64,000 nucleotides of DNA from positions 1 through 64,000 of the forward strand of contig JAQSWQ010000034.1 in assembly GCA_029266525.1 (NCBI GenBank), in the 5' to 3' direction. The position numbers and the translations under genes were made by a program. Source of the DNA: Microvirga sp. (GTDB lineage Bacteria > Pseudomonadota > Alphaproteobacteria > Rhizobiales > Beijerinckiaceae). Below are positions 25,481 to 35,921 of the stretch, piece by piece (the stretch's first letter is position 1; each line of letters starts with the position of its first letter). Below the pieces are notes generated by a model. The model worked only from the letters and a program-made list of their open reading frames with translations, did not search any database and was not told where the DNA came from.

Positions 25481-26026
25481 TCAGCCTGGTGACGACTGCA
25501 ACGCCGAAGCGTGCAGCCGTGCGCTCGGTTCGTGGAAGCAGCAGAAGATCACCTTCTCGAACTGCTCCGGCGAGAGATTTCGCAGGACCGTTTCCACGGC
25601 AATCGGAGCGGCGCGCTCGGGCGGGAAGCCGTAGACGCCGGTCGAGATCGCCGGGAAGGCGATGCTGCGCAGCCCGTGCTCGGCGGCAAGCGCCAGCGAG
25701 CGGCGGTAGCAGCTCGCCAGCACCTGATCCTCACGCTCGCCGCCGCCGCGCCAGATCGGGCCGACGGTGTGGATGACGTGCCGCGCCGGCAGCCGATGCC
25801 CGCTCGTGATCTTGGCGTTGCCGGGCTCGCAGCCGCCGAGCCGCCGGCATTCTTCGAGGAGGCCCGGGCCGGCCGCGCGGTGGATCGCGCCGTCGACGCC
25901 GCCTCCGCCGAGGAGCGATGAGTTGGCGGCATTGACCATGGCGTCGAGCGCGAGCGTCGTGATGTCCGCGACGACCACGCTCAGCTCGACGCCCGCGAAG
26001 CTGCGCGAGGCGAGCGACCCTGTCAC
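25481..26026 (-). CDS. Macrodomain protein (O-acetyl-ADP-ribose deacetylase-like)
   Basis: This 181-residue single macrodomain has the ADP-ribose-binding motifs [34 protein letters not shown] and the late loop [25 protein letters not shown]. This is the MacroD/YmdB type, which hydrolyses O-acetyl-ADP-ribose and can remove mono-ADP-ribose from proteins. The length fits with a short C-terminal addition. It is monocistronic between the HWE kinase and the FliO-like gene. No toxin partner is seen nearby. Confidence 0.92.
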   Translation of the reverse strand: MTGSLASRSFAGVELSVVVADITTLALDAMVNAANSSLLGGGGVDGAIHRAAGPGLLEECRRLGGCEPGNAKITSGHRLPARHVIHTVGPIWRGGGEREDQVLASCYRRSLALAAEHGLRSIAFPAISTGVYGFPPERAAPIAVETVLRNLSPEQFEKVIFCCFHEPSARLHASALQSSPG

Positions 26027-26066
26027 GACGCGATCATCGCGCAGCCGGCCGCAATGCGCCGGACCT

Positions 26067-27179
26067 TCACACCTTCTCGTTCTTCTCGACCGGCCGGCCG
26101 AGCAGACGCGCGAACTCCGCCTCGATCTCCTCGACCGAAAAGGGATCGCTCACCCGAGCCGGCGTTTCGGGCGCGGGCTCCGCCTTGGGCGAGGGTGGCT
26201 GCTCCGGGCGGGGCGCGGGCCTCGGTGGGGCAGGGGCCTCGGCTCGGAGCGCGGGTGCGGGCGGCGGCGAGGGAGCGGGAGGCGGCGGAGCCGCCGGCAG
26301 GGGCGGCTGCGGCATCGGCGGCGCCGAGGGCGGCGGCGGGCTCGCCGGCCTCGGTGCGGGTTCGGCGACCGGCCGAGGCGGCATCGGACGCGGAGCAGGA
26401 GGCGCGGCGGGCCGCACAGCGGCGGGAGGTGGCGGCGGAGCGGGTCGCGGCGGAGGTGGTGGCGGCGGTGCCGGGGGCTCGGGCGGACGCGGGGCCGGGC
26501 GCTTCAGCGCCTCCTCGAGCTGGCGCGCCATGTCCGACAGGAGCGCCGGATCGGGCGCGGGCGCACGCGGCTCCACCGGGGCGGGGATCGGGTTCGAGCG
26601 GCGTGGAGCTTCCGGGCGCGGGGCTGGCCGGGCCGGAGACGCTTCCGGGCGGCGCAGCTGGCTCCGTTCGCCTTGAAGCGCCACCACGTCGGGCTTGAGC
26701 ACCGCTTCGGTTCGGCTCGGGCTCGGCTGGAGCGTTGCGCTAACCACCGGCGCCTCCGGCGCCGGAGCCGTGCGGGTCGGTAGCGCCTCGAGCACCGGTC
26801 GCGTCGGCGCCGCCTCGGGTAGGCGTTCGGGCTCGACCCGCTCGGGCTGAAGCTCGGGCGGATGCTGCATCCGTACCCCCGGCACGCGCACGATGTTGGT
26901 CTCGATCACCACATCGTTCGGTCCGCCGATCAAGAGGAGATGCTCGACATTGTCCCGGCGCAGCAGGATCAGCTGGCGTTGCCGGTCGAGGTCGTAGACG
27001 TCCACGATCCCAAGGCGTGGCTGGCGCGTGCGGCCGCCCTGCCCGGACAGCATCGAGCGCCCCCGCGACAGACGACGCAGCACGAGCGCGATCAGCGACA
27101 GGACGATGAAGATGCCGGCGAAGGCGATTGCGTAAGTCACCGCCGGCGAGGTTTCGGGCAGGCCGAATTGAGACAGCAA
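26067..27179 (-). CDS. FliO-like membrane protein with long Pro/Ala-rich C-terminus
   Basis: The first 100 residues have one membrane helix ([25 protein letters not shown]) followed by a FliO-type cytoplasmic segment ([43 protein letters not shown]). The remaining 270 residues are extraordinarily rich in proline and alanine, with runs such as [20 protein letters not shown], and end in a short acidic segment ([20 protein letters not shown]). True FliO helps assemble the flagellar export gate, but no other flagellar gene is in the window, so a [12 protein letters not shown] envelope role is possible. It is divergent from cckA, with 286 bp between them. Confidence 0.75.
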   Translation of the reverse strand: MLSQFGLPETSPAVTYAIAFAGIFIVLSLIALVLRRLSRGRSMLSGQGGRTRQPRLGIVDVYDLDRQRQLILLRRDNVEHLLLIGGPNDVVIETNIVRVPGVRMQHPPELQPERVEPERLPEAAPTRPVLEALPTRTAPAPEAPVVSATLQPSPSRTEAVLKPDVVALQGERSQLRRPEASPARPAPRPEAPRRSNPIPAPVEPRAPAPDPALLSDMARQLEEALKRPAPRPPEPPAPPPPPPPRPAPPPPPAAVRPAAPPAPRPMPPRPVAEPAPRPASPPPPSAPPMPQPPLPAAPPPPAPSPPPAPALRAEAPAPPRPAPRPEQPPSPKAEPAPETPARVSDPFSVEEIEAEFARLLGRPVEKNEKV

Positions 27180-27465
27180 GACGCGTTCTCTCGGATGGGA
27201 CGCCGGACGGCGCCGGGCTACGTCCTTCGATTATCACGACTGGGACGGTCAAGGGCAATAATCGCGGCCTGCCGCAAAGGCCTGGAATCACTGGATTCTC
27301 CCATTGGATTTGAGCGCCTCCCGAAGCACCCGCGTCGCGGCGGATGCACCCTTCCCCGAGAAATCCCTGTCGAGGACTGCGCCGCTCCGCCTCTGGCGAG
27401 CGGCTCTGGCCTTGCGGCTGCGGCGGCGTCCGGCATAACCGTGAAGGAGGGGAACGCCGGGATTC

Positions 27466-29997
27466 ATGGCTCAGACGAGCGACACGCCAGGGGGCGCATC
27501 GATCGACCGCTCGGAGCGCCCGGGGCGGATGGGCTTGCTTCTGTTTCTCGCCGCCCTGCTTGTCGGGGCGGCAGTGAGCCTGAGCTTCGTCACGCCGGAT
27601 CGGGCGCAGCCGCTGATCCTGCTCCTGCTCGCGCTCCTCGGCATGGCCGGGGTGTTCTTCCTGTTCGCCTATGCCATCGGCGCGGTGCGGTTCAGCGGCG
27701 CAGACGCACGCAACGACCTCACCAAGGCGATCGCCGACGGCGCCCCGGAAGGTCTCGTGGTCGCCGAGGACGACGGCCGCATCCTCTACGCCAATGAGAG
27801 CTACCTCGCGCTTGCTGGCGGCGAGAGCTTCGCCGATCTCAAGCCGGTCGAGCGCGTGTTCGTTGGAGCTCCCGAGGTTTCGGAGGCGATCTATCGTCTC
27901 GCGCAGGCGGCGCGCGAGGGCCGCGCCGCAAGCGAGGAGGTCCGGGTCTCGCCGCCTCCGGTCGGCGGGCGCGACTTCGGTTGGTTCCGCGTCCGCGTGC
28001 GGCCGCTCGGGCGCGCCGGCGGGCGCATGGCGACGCTGTGGTCCGTCGCCGACGTGACCCACGAGCGCGAGCGGCAGGAGAACGTGTTCCAGGAGCTGCA
28101 GCACGCGATCGACTATCTCGACCACGCGCCCGCCGGCTTCTTCTCGGTCGAGCCCGGCGGCTCGATCGTGTACATGAACGCGACGCTTGCGGCGTGGCTC
28201 GATCACGACCTCGCCCAGGTCGGATCGGGCGGGCTTGCGCTGCGCGACGTGGTCGCGCCCGCCACCGCCGCGATGATGACGGCGGTTGCCGGGGGCCCGG
28301 GCGACGTGCGCACCGAGACCTTCGACGTCGACCTGCGTCGCCGCAACGGCCAATCGCTGCCGGTCCGCCTCTTCCACCGCGTCGCCTTCGGTCAGGACGG
28401 CGATGCCGGCGCCTCGCGCACCCTCGTCCTCAACCGCTCGGCCGGCGAGGACGTCGACGAGGGCCAGCGGGCCGCCGAGGTGCGCTTTGCGCGCTTCTTC
28501 AATTCCACTCCGATCGCGATCGCGACCGTCAACCGGTCAGGGCGCGTGATCCGGGCGAACGCCTCCTTCGCGCGGCTTTTCGGCATGCTGCCGCGCACCG
28601 GCACGGGCGGAGAGGGGCGCTCGGTCGTCGACGCCGTCGCGGAGCGCGACCGCGAGCGCATCGACGCGGCGCTCGCCGCGGCGAGCGAAGGGCGTGGCGA
28701 TCTTCCTCCGACCGATCTTGCGCTCGCCGGCGACCCGACACGCTCGGCGCGGCTGTGGTTCAGCCCAGCGACCGACAGCGAGGAGGGCGAGGTTGCGATC
28801 CTCTACGCCCTCGACATCACCGAGCAGCGCCAGCTCGAGCAGCAATTCGCCCAAGCGCAGAAGATGCAGGCGGTGGGGCAGCTCGCGGGCGGGATCGCCC
28901 ATGATTTCAACAACGTGCTGCAGGCGATCATCGGCTACTCGGACCTGCTGCTCGCCAACCACCGCCCAACCGATCCGGCGTTCCAGGACATCATGCAGAT
29001 CCGGCAGAACGCGAACCGGGCGGCTTCGCTCGTCCGCCAGCTTCTCGCCTTCTCGCGCCGCCAGACCTTGCGGCCGGAAGTGCTGAATCTCGGCGACGTG
29101 CTCTCCGATCTCTCGATGCTTCTGAAGCGCCTTCTCGGGGAGCGGGTCGAGCTCGATCTCAAGCACGGCCGCGACCTGTGGTTCGTCAAGGCCGACGTGA
29201 ACCAGTTCGAGCAGGTGGTCGTGAACCTCGCGGTCAACGCACGCGACGCCATGCCGGACGGCGGCAAGCTTGCGATCCGCACCGCCAACGTCTCGGCGCC
29301 CGAGGCGAATGCGATGAACCTCCAGGGCCTGCCCGCGGCCGAGTTCGTGGTCATCGAGGTGTCCGACACCGGCACCGGCATTCCGCCCGAGGTGATGGAC
29401 AAGATTTTCGAGCCCTTCTTCACCACGAAGGAAGTCGGCAAGGGCACGGGGCTCGGGCTTTCGACCGTGTTCGGCATCGTGAAGCAGTCCAACGGTTTCA
29501 TCTACGTCGATTCGGCGGTCGGAAAGGGCACGACCTTCCGGGTCTTCCTGCCCCGCCACGTGCCGACGCCCGAGGATGTCGAGGAGGCGCGCCCCGAGGT
29601 CGCGAAGAAGCCCGCCGCCGACCTCACCGGCCAAGGCGTGATCCTCCTCGTCGAGGACGAGGATCCGGTGCGCGCCGTCAACGGGCGGGCGCTCGCGGCG
29701 CGGGGCTACACGGTGCTCGAGGCCGCCTCCGGCGTCGAGGCCCTGCAGATCATCGAGGCGCGCAAGACGCCCGTGGACCTCGTCGTCTCCGATGTGGTCA
29801 TGCCCGAGATGGACGGGCCGACGCTGCTCCGCGAGCTGCGCAAGCGCTATCCCGACCTCAAGGTGATCTTCGTCTCGGGCTACGCCGAGGACGCCTTCCG
29901 CAAGAACCTGCCGGAGGGCGAGGAGTTCAACTTCCTCGCCAAGCCCTTCAGCCTGAAACAGCTCGTCGAGGCCGTGAAGCAGGCCGTCGCGGGGTGA
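27466..29997 (+). CDS. cckA: Cell-cycle hybrid histidine kinase CckA
   Basis: This 843-residue protein has two N-terminal membrane helices (about 25-45 and 50-70), PAS-like domains (about 80-190, 210-320 and 340-440), a DHp with His479 in [22 protein letters not shown], a HATPase domain ([38 protein letters not shown]), and a C-terminal receiver with Asp776 in [16 protein letters not shown]. This is the CckA architecture, the bifunctional kinase/phosphatase that controls CtrA through ChpT. Upstream, AAGGAGG lies rather far (about 17 nt) from the ATG. The 286-bp divergent region shows no clear CtrA box to my eye. recA follows. Confidence 0.95.
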   Translation: MAQTSDTPGGASIDRSERPGRMGLLLFLAALLVGAAVSLSFVTPDRAQPLILLLLALLGMAGVFFLFAYAIGAVRFSGADARNDLTKAIADGAPEGLVVAEDDGRILYANESYLALAGGESFADLKPVERVFVGAPEVSEAIYRLAQAAREGRAASEEVRVSPPPVGGRDFGWFRVRVRPLGRAGGRMATLWSVADVTHERERQENVFQELQHAIDYLDHAPAGFFSVEPGGSIVYMNATLAAWLDHDLAQVGSGGLALRDVVAPATAAMMTAVAGGPGDVRTETFDVDLRRRNGQSLPVRLFHRVAFGQDGDAGASRTLVLNRSAGEDVDEGQRAAEVRFARFFNSTPIAIATVNRSGRVIRANASFARLFGMLPRTGTGGEGRSVVDAVAERDRERIDAALAAASEGRGDLPPTDLALAGDPTRSARLWFSPATDSEEGEVAILYALDITEQRQLEQQFAQAQKMQAVGQLAGGIAHDFNNVLQAIIGYSDLLLANHRPTDPAFQDIMQIRQNANRAASLVRQLLAFSRRQTLRPEVLNLGDVLSDLSMLLKRLLGERVELDLKHGRDLWFVKADVNQFEQVVVNLAVNARDAMPDGGKLAIRTANVSAPEANAMNLQGLPAAEFVVIEVSDTGTGIPPEVMDKIFEPFFTTKEVGKGTGLGLSTVFGIVKQSNGFIYVDSAVGKGTTFRVFLPRHVPTPEDVEEARPEVAKKPAADLTGQGVILLVEDEDPVRAVNGRALAARGYTVLEAASGVEALQIIEARKTPVDLVVSDVVMPEMDGPTLLRELRKRYPDLKVIFVSGYAEDAFRKNLPEGEEFNFLAKPFSLKQLVEAVKQAVAG

Positions 29998-30058
29998 GCG
30001 GCATACCGGCGTGACATTCGCGCCACACGGGTGGACGACTTGGACGCGAGTGGCACAA

Positions 30059-30098
30059 GAACGAAAAAAGAACTTGCGCGTGAGAACAAATCGAGTAC
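30059..30098 (+). promoter_or_regulatory. Two LexA (SOS) boxes in the recA promoter
   Basis: GAACGAAAAAAGAAC at 30059-30073 is a perfect alphaproteobacterial LexA box (GAAC-N7-GAAC). A second, imperfect site GAACAAATCGAGTAC lies at 30084-30098. A possible core promoter overlaps them: TTGCGC at 30074 and TACAGA at about 30096. LexA binding here would block transcription until DNA damage. Confidence 0.85.
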
Positions 30099-30158
30099 AG
30101 AAATCCTGTGCGCGCGCTTTGCGAATCCCGTTTTCCCCATGCGATAAGGACCGCTCCC

Positions 30159-31253
30159 ATGGCACAGTCGGCGCTTCGGCTCGTAGAAGGCTCCCCCATG
30201 CTCGACAAGGACAAGTCGAAGGCGATCGATGCGGCGCTGTCGCAGATCGAACGCGCCTTCGGCAAGGGCTCGATCATGCGGCTCGGCAAGGGCCAGAAGC
30301 CGGTCGAGATCGAGACCATTTCGACGGGCTCGCTCGGGCTCGACATTGCGCTCGGCGTAGGCGGGCTGCCGCGCGGGCGGGTGATCGAGATCTACGGGCC
30401 GGAATCTTCCGGCAAGACCACGCTTGCGCTCCACACCGTCGCAGAGGCGCAGAAGAAGGGCGGAGTCTGCGCGTTCGTGGACGCCGAGCACGCGCTCGAT
30501 CCGATTTATGCGAGGAAGCTCGGGGTCGTCCTCGACGACCTCCTGATCTCGCAACCCGATACCGGCGAGCAGGGGCTGGAGATCGCCGACACCCTCGTGC
30601 GCTCCGGTGCGATCGACGTGCTCGTCATCGATTCGGTGGCGGCGCTGACCCCGAAGGCCGAGCTCGACGGCGAGATGGGCGACGTCCAGCCCGGCCTCCA
30701 GGCCCGGCTCATGAGTCAGGCGTTGCGCAAGCTCACGAGTTCGATCTCCCGCTCGAACACGATGGTCATCTTCATCAACCAGATCCGCATGAAGATCGGC
30801 GTGATGTATGGCTCGCCGGAGACCACGACCGGGGGCAACGCGCTCAAATTCTACGCCTCGGTGCGCCTCGACATCCGCCGGGTCTCGACCTTGAAGGAGC
30901 GCGACGAGGCGATCGGCAACCAGGTCCGGGTCAAGGTCGTCAAGAACAAGGTCGCGCCGCCCTTCAAGCAGGTCGAGTTCGACATCATGTTCGGCGAGGG
31001 CATCTCGAAGGTCGGCGAGCTCGTCGACCTCGGCGTCAAGGCCGGCATGGTCGAGAAGTCGGGCTCCTGGTTCTCCTTCGACAGCCAGCGCCTCGGACAA
31101 GGGCGCGAGAACGCCAAGGCCTTCCTGCGCGACAACCCCGATATCGCGAACCGCATCGAGGCGGCGATCCGCCAGAACTCCGGCCTCGTCGCCGAGCGCA
31201 TCCTCGAGAACGCAAGCCCGACCGAGGAGGACCTCGACGAGGGCGTGGCGTAG
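30159..31253 (+). CDS. recA: Recombinase RecA
   Basis: This 364-residue RecA is the DNA strand-exchange protein and LexA coprotease. The Walker A motif is [13 protein letters not shown], followed by [52 protein letters not shown] in loop L1, and [36 protein letters not shown] in loop L2. The track start (30108) is too early; ATG 30159 follows TAAGGA and gives [11 protein letters not shown], close to rhizobial RecA N-termini. SOS boxes lie just upstream and a perfect intrinsic terminator just downstream, so it is a single-gene transcription unit. Confidence 0.98.
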   Translation: MAQSALRLVEGSPMLDKDKSKAIDAALSQIERAFGKGSIMRLGKGQKPVEIETISTGSLGLDIALGVGGLPRGRVIEIYGPESSGKTTLALHTVAEAQKKGGVCAFVDAEHALDPIYARKLGVVLDDLLISQPDTGEQGLEIADTLVRSGAIDVLVIDSVAALTPKAELDGEMGDVQPGLQARLMSQALRKLTSSISRSNTMVIFINQIRMKIGVMYGSPETTTGGNALKFYASVRLDIRRVSTLKERDEAIGNQVRVKVVKNKVAPPFKQVEFDIMFGEGISKVGELVDLGVKAGMVEKSGSWFSFDSQRLGQGRENAKAFLRDNPDIANRIEAAIRQNSGLVAERILENASPTEEDLDEGVA

Positions 31254-31280
31254 GCGCTCGCCGCACTGAAATCGGAAGGA

Positions 31281-31310
31281 GCCGCCGCGATCTCGCGGCG
31301 GCTTTTCTTT
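31281..31310 (+). terminator. Intrinsic terminator of recA
   Basis: GCCGCCGCGA, a 2-base loop and TCGCGGCGGC form a perfect 10-bp stem at 31281-31302, followed by TTTTCTTT. It lies 27 bp after the recA stop. Confidence 0.9.
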
Positions 31311-31311
31311 G

Positions 31312-31426
31312 CGCCGTCATCCTCGGCGGCGCTTCAGCGCCGACCCGAGGACCTCGTGGGGTTAGGCGCTCTTCCCGCCCGAGGTCCTCGGGTCTCCGCC
31401 TATGGCTCCGCCCGAGGATGACGGCG
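31312..31426. repeat. Nested inverted-repeat element between recA and alaS
   Basis: The outer arms CGCCGTCATCCTCGG (31312-31326) and CCGAGGATGACGGCG (31412-31426) are a perfect 15-bp inverted repeat. Inside are a hairpin GGCGC-TTCA-GCGCC (about 31328-31341) and a second perfect 12-bp pair ACCCGAGGACCT (31343-31354) / AGGTCCTCGGGT (31382-31393). The GTCAT/ATGAC ends recall palindromic intergenic repeats of Rhizobiales. The whole can fold as a multi-branched structure. Confidence 0.85.
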
Positions 31427-31542
31427 TAGGGATGGCGGGCCTTGCCTCGACAGCGCCGTTCCCCCCGATTAGAACCGTGCCGAAACAAGCACGTAGCGGC
31501 GAAACCTCAAGGCCGCGCCAGCACTCCCGAGCCTGTCACCCG

Positions 31543-34203
31543 ATGAGCGGCGTCAACGAAATCCGGTCGGCCTTCCTCGATTACTTCGCGCGGCACGGGC
31601 ACGAGGTCGTGCCGTCCTCGCCGCTCGTGCCGAGGAACGACCCGACGCTGATGTTCACCAACGCCGGCATGGTGCAGTTCAAGAACGTCTTCACCGGCAT
31701 CGAGAAGCGGCCCTATTCGCGCGCCGCCACTTCGCAGAAATGCGTCCGCGCCGGCGGCAAGCACAACGATCTCGACAATGTCGGCTACACTGCCCGGCAC
31801 CACACCTTCTTCGAGATGCTCGGCAATTTCTCCTTCGGCGACTACTTCAAGCCGCTGGCGATCGAGCTGGCCTGGAACCTGATCACCAAGGAGTTCGAGC
31901 TGCCGGAGGACAAGCTCCTCGTCACCGTCTTCTCCGAGGACGACGAGGCGTTCGATCTCTGGCGGAAGATCGCCGGCCTGCCGGAATCGAAGATCATCCG
32001 CATCCCGACCTCCGACAATTTCTGGCAGATGGGCGACACCGGCCCCTGCGGTCCGTGCTCGGAGATCTTCTACGACCACGGCGAGCACATCCCGGGCGGC
32101 CCGCCGGGTTCCGAGGACGCGGACGGGGACCGCTTCATCGAGATCTGGAACCTCGTCTTCATGCAGTTCGAGCAGATCCGGCCGGGCGAGCGCATCACCC
32201 TGCCGAAACCGTCGATCGACACCGGGATGGGGCTCGAGCGCATCTCGGCGGTTCTGCAGGGCACGCACGACAATTACGCCACCGACATGATGCGCGCGCT
32301 CATCGGCGCGGTCGAGAACCTGACCCACGTCCCGGCTGACGGGCCGCAGAAGGCGTCGCACCGCGTCATCGCCGACCACCTGCGCGCCTCGTCCTTCCTG
32401 GTCGCTGACGGCGTGCTGCCCTCGAACGAGGGCCGCGGCTACGTGCTGCGCCGGATCATGCGCCGGGCCATGCGCCACGCCGAGCTTCTCGGGGCCAAGG
32501 AGCCGCTGATGTGGCGGCTCGTGCCGGCGCTCGTGCGCGAGATGGGTCAGGCCTACCCGGAGCTGATCCGGGCCGAGCCGCTCATCACCGAGACCTTGCG
32601 GCTCGAGGAGACGCGCTTCCGCAAGACCCTGGAGCGTGGGCTTGCCATCCTGGACGAGGAGACCCGCAATCTCGGGGCGGGCCAGAAGCTCTCCGGCGAG
32701 ACCGCCTTCACGCTTTACGACACCTTCGGCTTCCCGCTCGACCTCACGCAGGATGCGCTGAAATCCCGCGGCATCGGCGTCGACACGGATGCCTTCAACG
32801 CGGCGATGGAGCGCCAGCGCGAGAAGGCGCGGGCGGCCTGGGCCGGCTCCGGCGAGGCCGCGACCGAGTCCCTCTGGTTTGGGCTGAAGGAGCGCGTCGG
32901 CGCGACCGAGTTCCTCGGCTACGACACCGAGATTGCCGAAGGCGTCGTCCTCGCGATCGTGAGCGACGGCCGCGATGCCTCCGAGCTGAAGGCCGGCGAG
33001 AGCGGGCTCATCCTCCTCAACCAGACCCCCTTCTACGGCGAGGCCGGCGGCCAGGTCGGCGACACCGGCGCGATGACGGCGGTCGATGTGCGCCTGCGCG
33101 TCGCAAACACGCAGAGGAAGCTCGGCGATCTTTTCGTGCACGAGGCCTTGGTCGAGGAGGGCAAGCTCAAGATCGGCCATTCGCTCGAGCTTACGGTCGA
33201 CCACGCGCGTCGCTCGGCCGTGCGCGCGAACCACTCGGCGACTCACCTCCTCCACGAGGCCCTGCGCCAGGTGCTCGGCGACCATGTCGCGCAGAAGGGC
33301 TCGCTCGTCGCGCCGGACCGCCTGCGCTTCGACTTCAGCCACCCGAAGCCGGTGAACGACGACGAGGTCGAGCGCGTGGAGGAGATCGCCAACGCGGTGC
33401 TCCTGCAGAACGCACCCGTCGTCACGAAGCTGATGGCGGTCGACGAGGCGATCGAATCCGGCGCCCGCGCGCTGTTCGGCGAGAAATACGGCGACGAGGT
33501 CCGCGTCGTCTCGATGGGCCGGCCGCTCAACGGCGAAGGCGCGAACCGCGCCTTTTCCGTCGAGCTCTGCGGCGGCACCCATGTCGAGCGCACCGGCGAC
33601 ATCGGCGTGATCGCGGTCCTGTCGGAGGGCGCGGTCGCGGCGGGCGTGCGCCGGCTCGAGGCGATGACCGGCGATGCGGCGCGCCGTCACCTCGCGGGGC
33701 AAAGCCGTAAGCTCCAGGAGGTCGCCGGTCTTCTGAAGACGCCGCTCGAGGAAGTGCCGGAGCGGCTCGCGGCGCTTCTCGATGAGCGCCGCAAGCTCGA
33801 GCGCGAGCTCGGCGAAGCGCGCCGCAAGCTAGCCATGGGCGGCGGCACGGGCGGCGGCGACCCGATCCGCGACATCGGCGGCGTGAAGCTCATGGCGCGC
33901 GCGGTCTCCGGCGTCGAGATGCGTGACCTCAAGAGCCTTGCCGACGAGGGCAAGAAGCGCCTCGGCTCCGGCGTCGTCGCGATCGTGGGTGTCGCGAACG
34001 ACGGCAAGGCCGGCATCGTGGTCGGCGTCACCGACGACCTCACGCCGAAGCTCGATGCGGTGAGCCTCGTCCGCGCCGGCGCCGAGAAGCTCGGCGGCAA
34101 GGGCGGCGGCGGGCGCCGCGACATGGCGCAGGCCGGCGGGCCCGACGGGGATCAGGCCGACGCGGCCCTCGCGGCGGTGGAAGCCGCGCTCGCGGCGGCG
34201 TGA
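31543..34203 (+). CDS. alaS: Alanine-tRNA ligase
   Basis: This 886-residue class II synthetase charges tRNA-Ala. Visible parts are the catalytic core ([63 protein letters not shown]), the editing-domain zinc ligands ([12 protein letters not shown] and [13 protein letters not shown]), and the C-Ala domain at the end with a glycine-rich linker ([15 protein letters not shown]). The track start at 31402 lies in the repeat element; the ATG at 31543 gives [15 protein letters not shown], the normal AlaS N-terminus. The stop overlaps the GTG of the channel gene (GTGA), suggesting coupled translation. Confidence 0.98.
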   Translation: MSGVNEIRSAFLDYFARHGHEVVPSSPLVPRNDPTLMFTNAGMVQFKNVFTGIEKRPYSRAATSQKCVRAGGKHNDLDNVGYTARHHTFFEMLGNFSFGDYFKPLAIELAWNLITKEFELPEDKLLVTVFSEDDEAFDLWRKIAGLPESKIIRIPTSDNFWQMGDTGPCGPCSEIFYDHGEHIPGGPPGSEDADGDRFIEIWNLVFMQFEQIRPGERITLPKPSIDTGMGLERISAVLQGTHDNYATDMMRALIGAVENLTHVPADGPQKASHRVIADHLRASSFLVADGVLPSNEGRGYVLRRIMRRAMRHAELLGAKEPLMWRLVPALVREMGQAYPELIRAEPLITETLRLEETRFRKTLERGLAILDEETRNLGAGQKLSGETAFTLYDTFGFPLDLTQDALKSRGIGVDTDAFNAAMERQREKARAAWAGSGEAATESLWFGLKERVGATEFLGYDTEIAEGVVLAIVSDGRDASELKAGESGLILLNQTPFYGEAGGQVGDTGAMTAVDVRLRVANTQRKLGDLFVHEALVEEGKLKIGHSLELTVDHARRSAVRANHSATHLLHEALRQVLGDHVAQKGSLVAPDRLRFDFSHPKPVNDDEVERVEEIANAVLLQNAPVVTKLMAVDEAIESGARALFGEKYGDEVRVVSMGRPLNGEGANRAFSVELCGGTHVERTGDIGVIAVLSEGAVAAGVRRLEAMTGDAARRHLAGQSRKLQEVAGLLKTPLEEVPERLAALLDERRKLERELGEARRKLAMGGGTGGGDPIRDIGGVKLMARAVSGVEMRDLKSLADEGKKRLGSGVVAIVGVANDGKAGIVVGVTDDLTPKLDAVSLVRAGAEKLGGKGGGGRRDMAQAGGPDGDQADAALAAVEAALAAA

Positions 34204-35467
34204 GCGAGCGCCGCTCCGCGCGCACGGACGCGTGGCACCGCCTACGCCGTAAAACCTACGAGCTCCTCGACCCGACCATCCAGACCTTCTCGGATCGGGT
34301 CGTCCACAATGGGCTCATCGCGCTCGTCCTCGTCAATGTGGTCGCGGTCGTGCTCGAATCGGTGCCCGCGCCGAGGCGCGTTTCCGCACGGCTTTCCTCG
34401 CGATCGAGGTCGCCTCGGTCGTCCTGTTCACGATCGAGTATGGCTTGCGGCTCTGGACCGCCGTCGAGCACATGCCGCTCGCCGGCCGCTCGGGTTGGGC
34501 GGCGCGCTGGGCGTGGGCGCGCACGCCGGGCGCCATCGTCGACCTTCTCGCGATCCTGCCCTTCTACTTCGCGCTGTTCGACGCCGCGGATCTGCGCGCC
34601 CTCGCGCTGTTCCGGCTGGTGCGCTTCTTCAAGCTTGCTCGCTATTCGTCCGGCCTCACCTCGCTCCTCGACGCGATCTATGCCGAGCGGCAGGCGCTTC
34701 TCGCAACCCTCCTGATCCTCGGCGGGGTCACGCTCACCATGGCGACCTTCATGCATCTTGCGGAGCGCGAGGCGCAGCCGGATCGCTTCGGCACCATCCC
34801 GGACGCGATGTGGTGGGCGATCGTCACCCTCACCACGCTTGGCTATGGCGACGTCGTGCCGATCACGCCGCTCGGCAAGGTCATCGCGGCGCTCACCGCC
34901 GTGATGGGCGTGGCGATGCTGGCGCTGCCGGTCGGCATCGTCGCGACCTCCTTCGCCGATGTGATCCATCGGCGCGCCTTCGTCGTGACCTGGAGCATGG
35001 TCGCCAAGGTGCCGCTGTTCACCAATCTCGGTGCGAGCGAGCTCGCCGAGATCATCCAGCTTCTCCACTCGCGCTGGGTTCCGCGAAACGAGGCGGTGGC
35101 GCGTCGCGGCGAGAAGGCTGAGGCGATGTATTTCATCGTCTCGGGCGAGGTCGAGGTCGAGCTCATGGACGCCGACAACGTCCGCCTCGGCCGCGGCGAC
35201 TTCTTCGGCGAGATTGCGATCCTCACCGGCGAGGTCCGCAACGCCACCGTGCGCGCCACCCGGGACGCGCAGCTCCTCGTGCTGCAGGCGCACGACCTCG
35301 AGCGGCTGATGGACCGGGTACCGGAGATCGGCAAGCGCATTCGCGAGATCGGCCACAAGCGGGCGCCGGACCGGGTCGAGGCCGAGGCCGAGGCCGAGCT
35401 GCGCCGGCGTCGGGAGCGAAAGCCAGGGCGCAGCGAAGCCGAGGGGCCGCCCGACGCTCAGTCGTGA
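34200..35467 (+). pseudogene. Cyclic-nucleotide-gated potassium channel (MloK1-like), frameshifted
   Basis: Helix S1 (VVHNGLIALVLVNVVAVVLESVPA) is read in the frame starting at GTG 34200. From about 34373 the homology continues in another frame: EARFRTAFLAIEVASVVLFTIEYGLRLW (S2), then S3-S4 (LFRLVRFFKLARYSSGL), pore helix and selectivity filter TLTTLGYGDVVP, S6, and a C-terminal cyclic-nucleotide-binding domain (VSGEVEVELMDADN, FFGEIAIL, RNATVRA). One missing base near 34371-34373 restores a continuous six-helix channel. The gene is either a recent pseudogene or affected by a sequence error. It overlaps alaS by GTGA. If repaired, it would be a potential effector for the cyclase at 4.2-5.4 kb. 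Confidence 0.8.
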
Positions 35468-35913
35468 TCGGGATGCTGGCGCGAGGCCATTTTCGGCAGC
35501 CACTCCGCGGGCGTCCCCTCCTCCGTGGTCTCGCCGGGCAGGCTCGCGAGCTCGAAGAAGGCGGGGAGCCGGCTCTCGATCCCATACTGCGTCGTCGGCT
35601 TCACGCGCGCCGGCTCGTCGAGGCTGCCGATCGAGACCGAGATCCGGTCGCGGTTGCGGTAGCGGAAGAACAGCGGCGTGCCGCAATCGCGGCAGAAGCC
35701 GCGCTCGACAAGCTCCGAGCTGTCGAAGGTTCCGGGCCGCCCCCTGGTCCAGGCGAGGTCCGCCATGGGCACGCCGGCGAGTGCGGCAAAGTAGTTGCCG
35801 AAGGCCTTCTGGCACATGCGGCAATGGCAGATGCTCGGCTCGGTCGGTACCGAGTACAGCGCGTACCGCACCGCGCCGCACTGGCAGCCGCCGGTGAGGG
35901 CGGGGGTGCGAAT
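35458..35913 (-). CDS. GFA family protein (glutathione-dependent formaldehyde-activating-like)
   Basis: This protein of about 151 residues has zinc-binding motifs GGCQCGAVRY, CHCRMCQKAFGNYFAA and GFCRDCGTPLFFRY. Family members include S-(hydroxymethyl)glutathione synthase-like proteins, many of unknown function. The expected start falls at codon ATT (35913-35911), preceded by GTC; there is no ATG, GTG or TTG in frame between the icd stop and the first CxC motif. Either a rare start codon is used or the start codon has been lost by substitution. It is 8 bp downstream of icd on the same strand and overlaps the channel gene tail by 10 bp. Confidence 0.7.
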   Translation of the reverse strand: MRTPALTGGCQCGAVRYALYSVPTEPSICHCRMCQKAFGNYFAALAGVPMADLAWTRGRPGTFDSSELVERGFCRDCGTPLFFRYRNRDRISVSIGSLDEPARVKPTTQYGIESRLPAFFELASLPGETTEEGTPAEWLPKMASRQHPDHD

Positions 35914-35921
35914 GACGGTGC

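Noticed and set aside
28537-30165. 542-aa minus-strand ORF opposite cckA and its downstream gap
   Set aside because: Low-complexity shadow of cckA; the true coding frame has all kinase motifs.
31507-33702. 731-aa minus-strand ORF
   Set aside because: Antisense to alaS, which is unambiguous.
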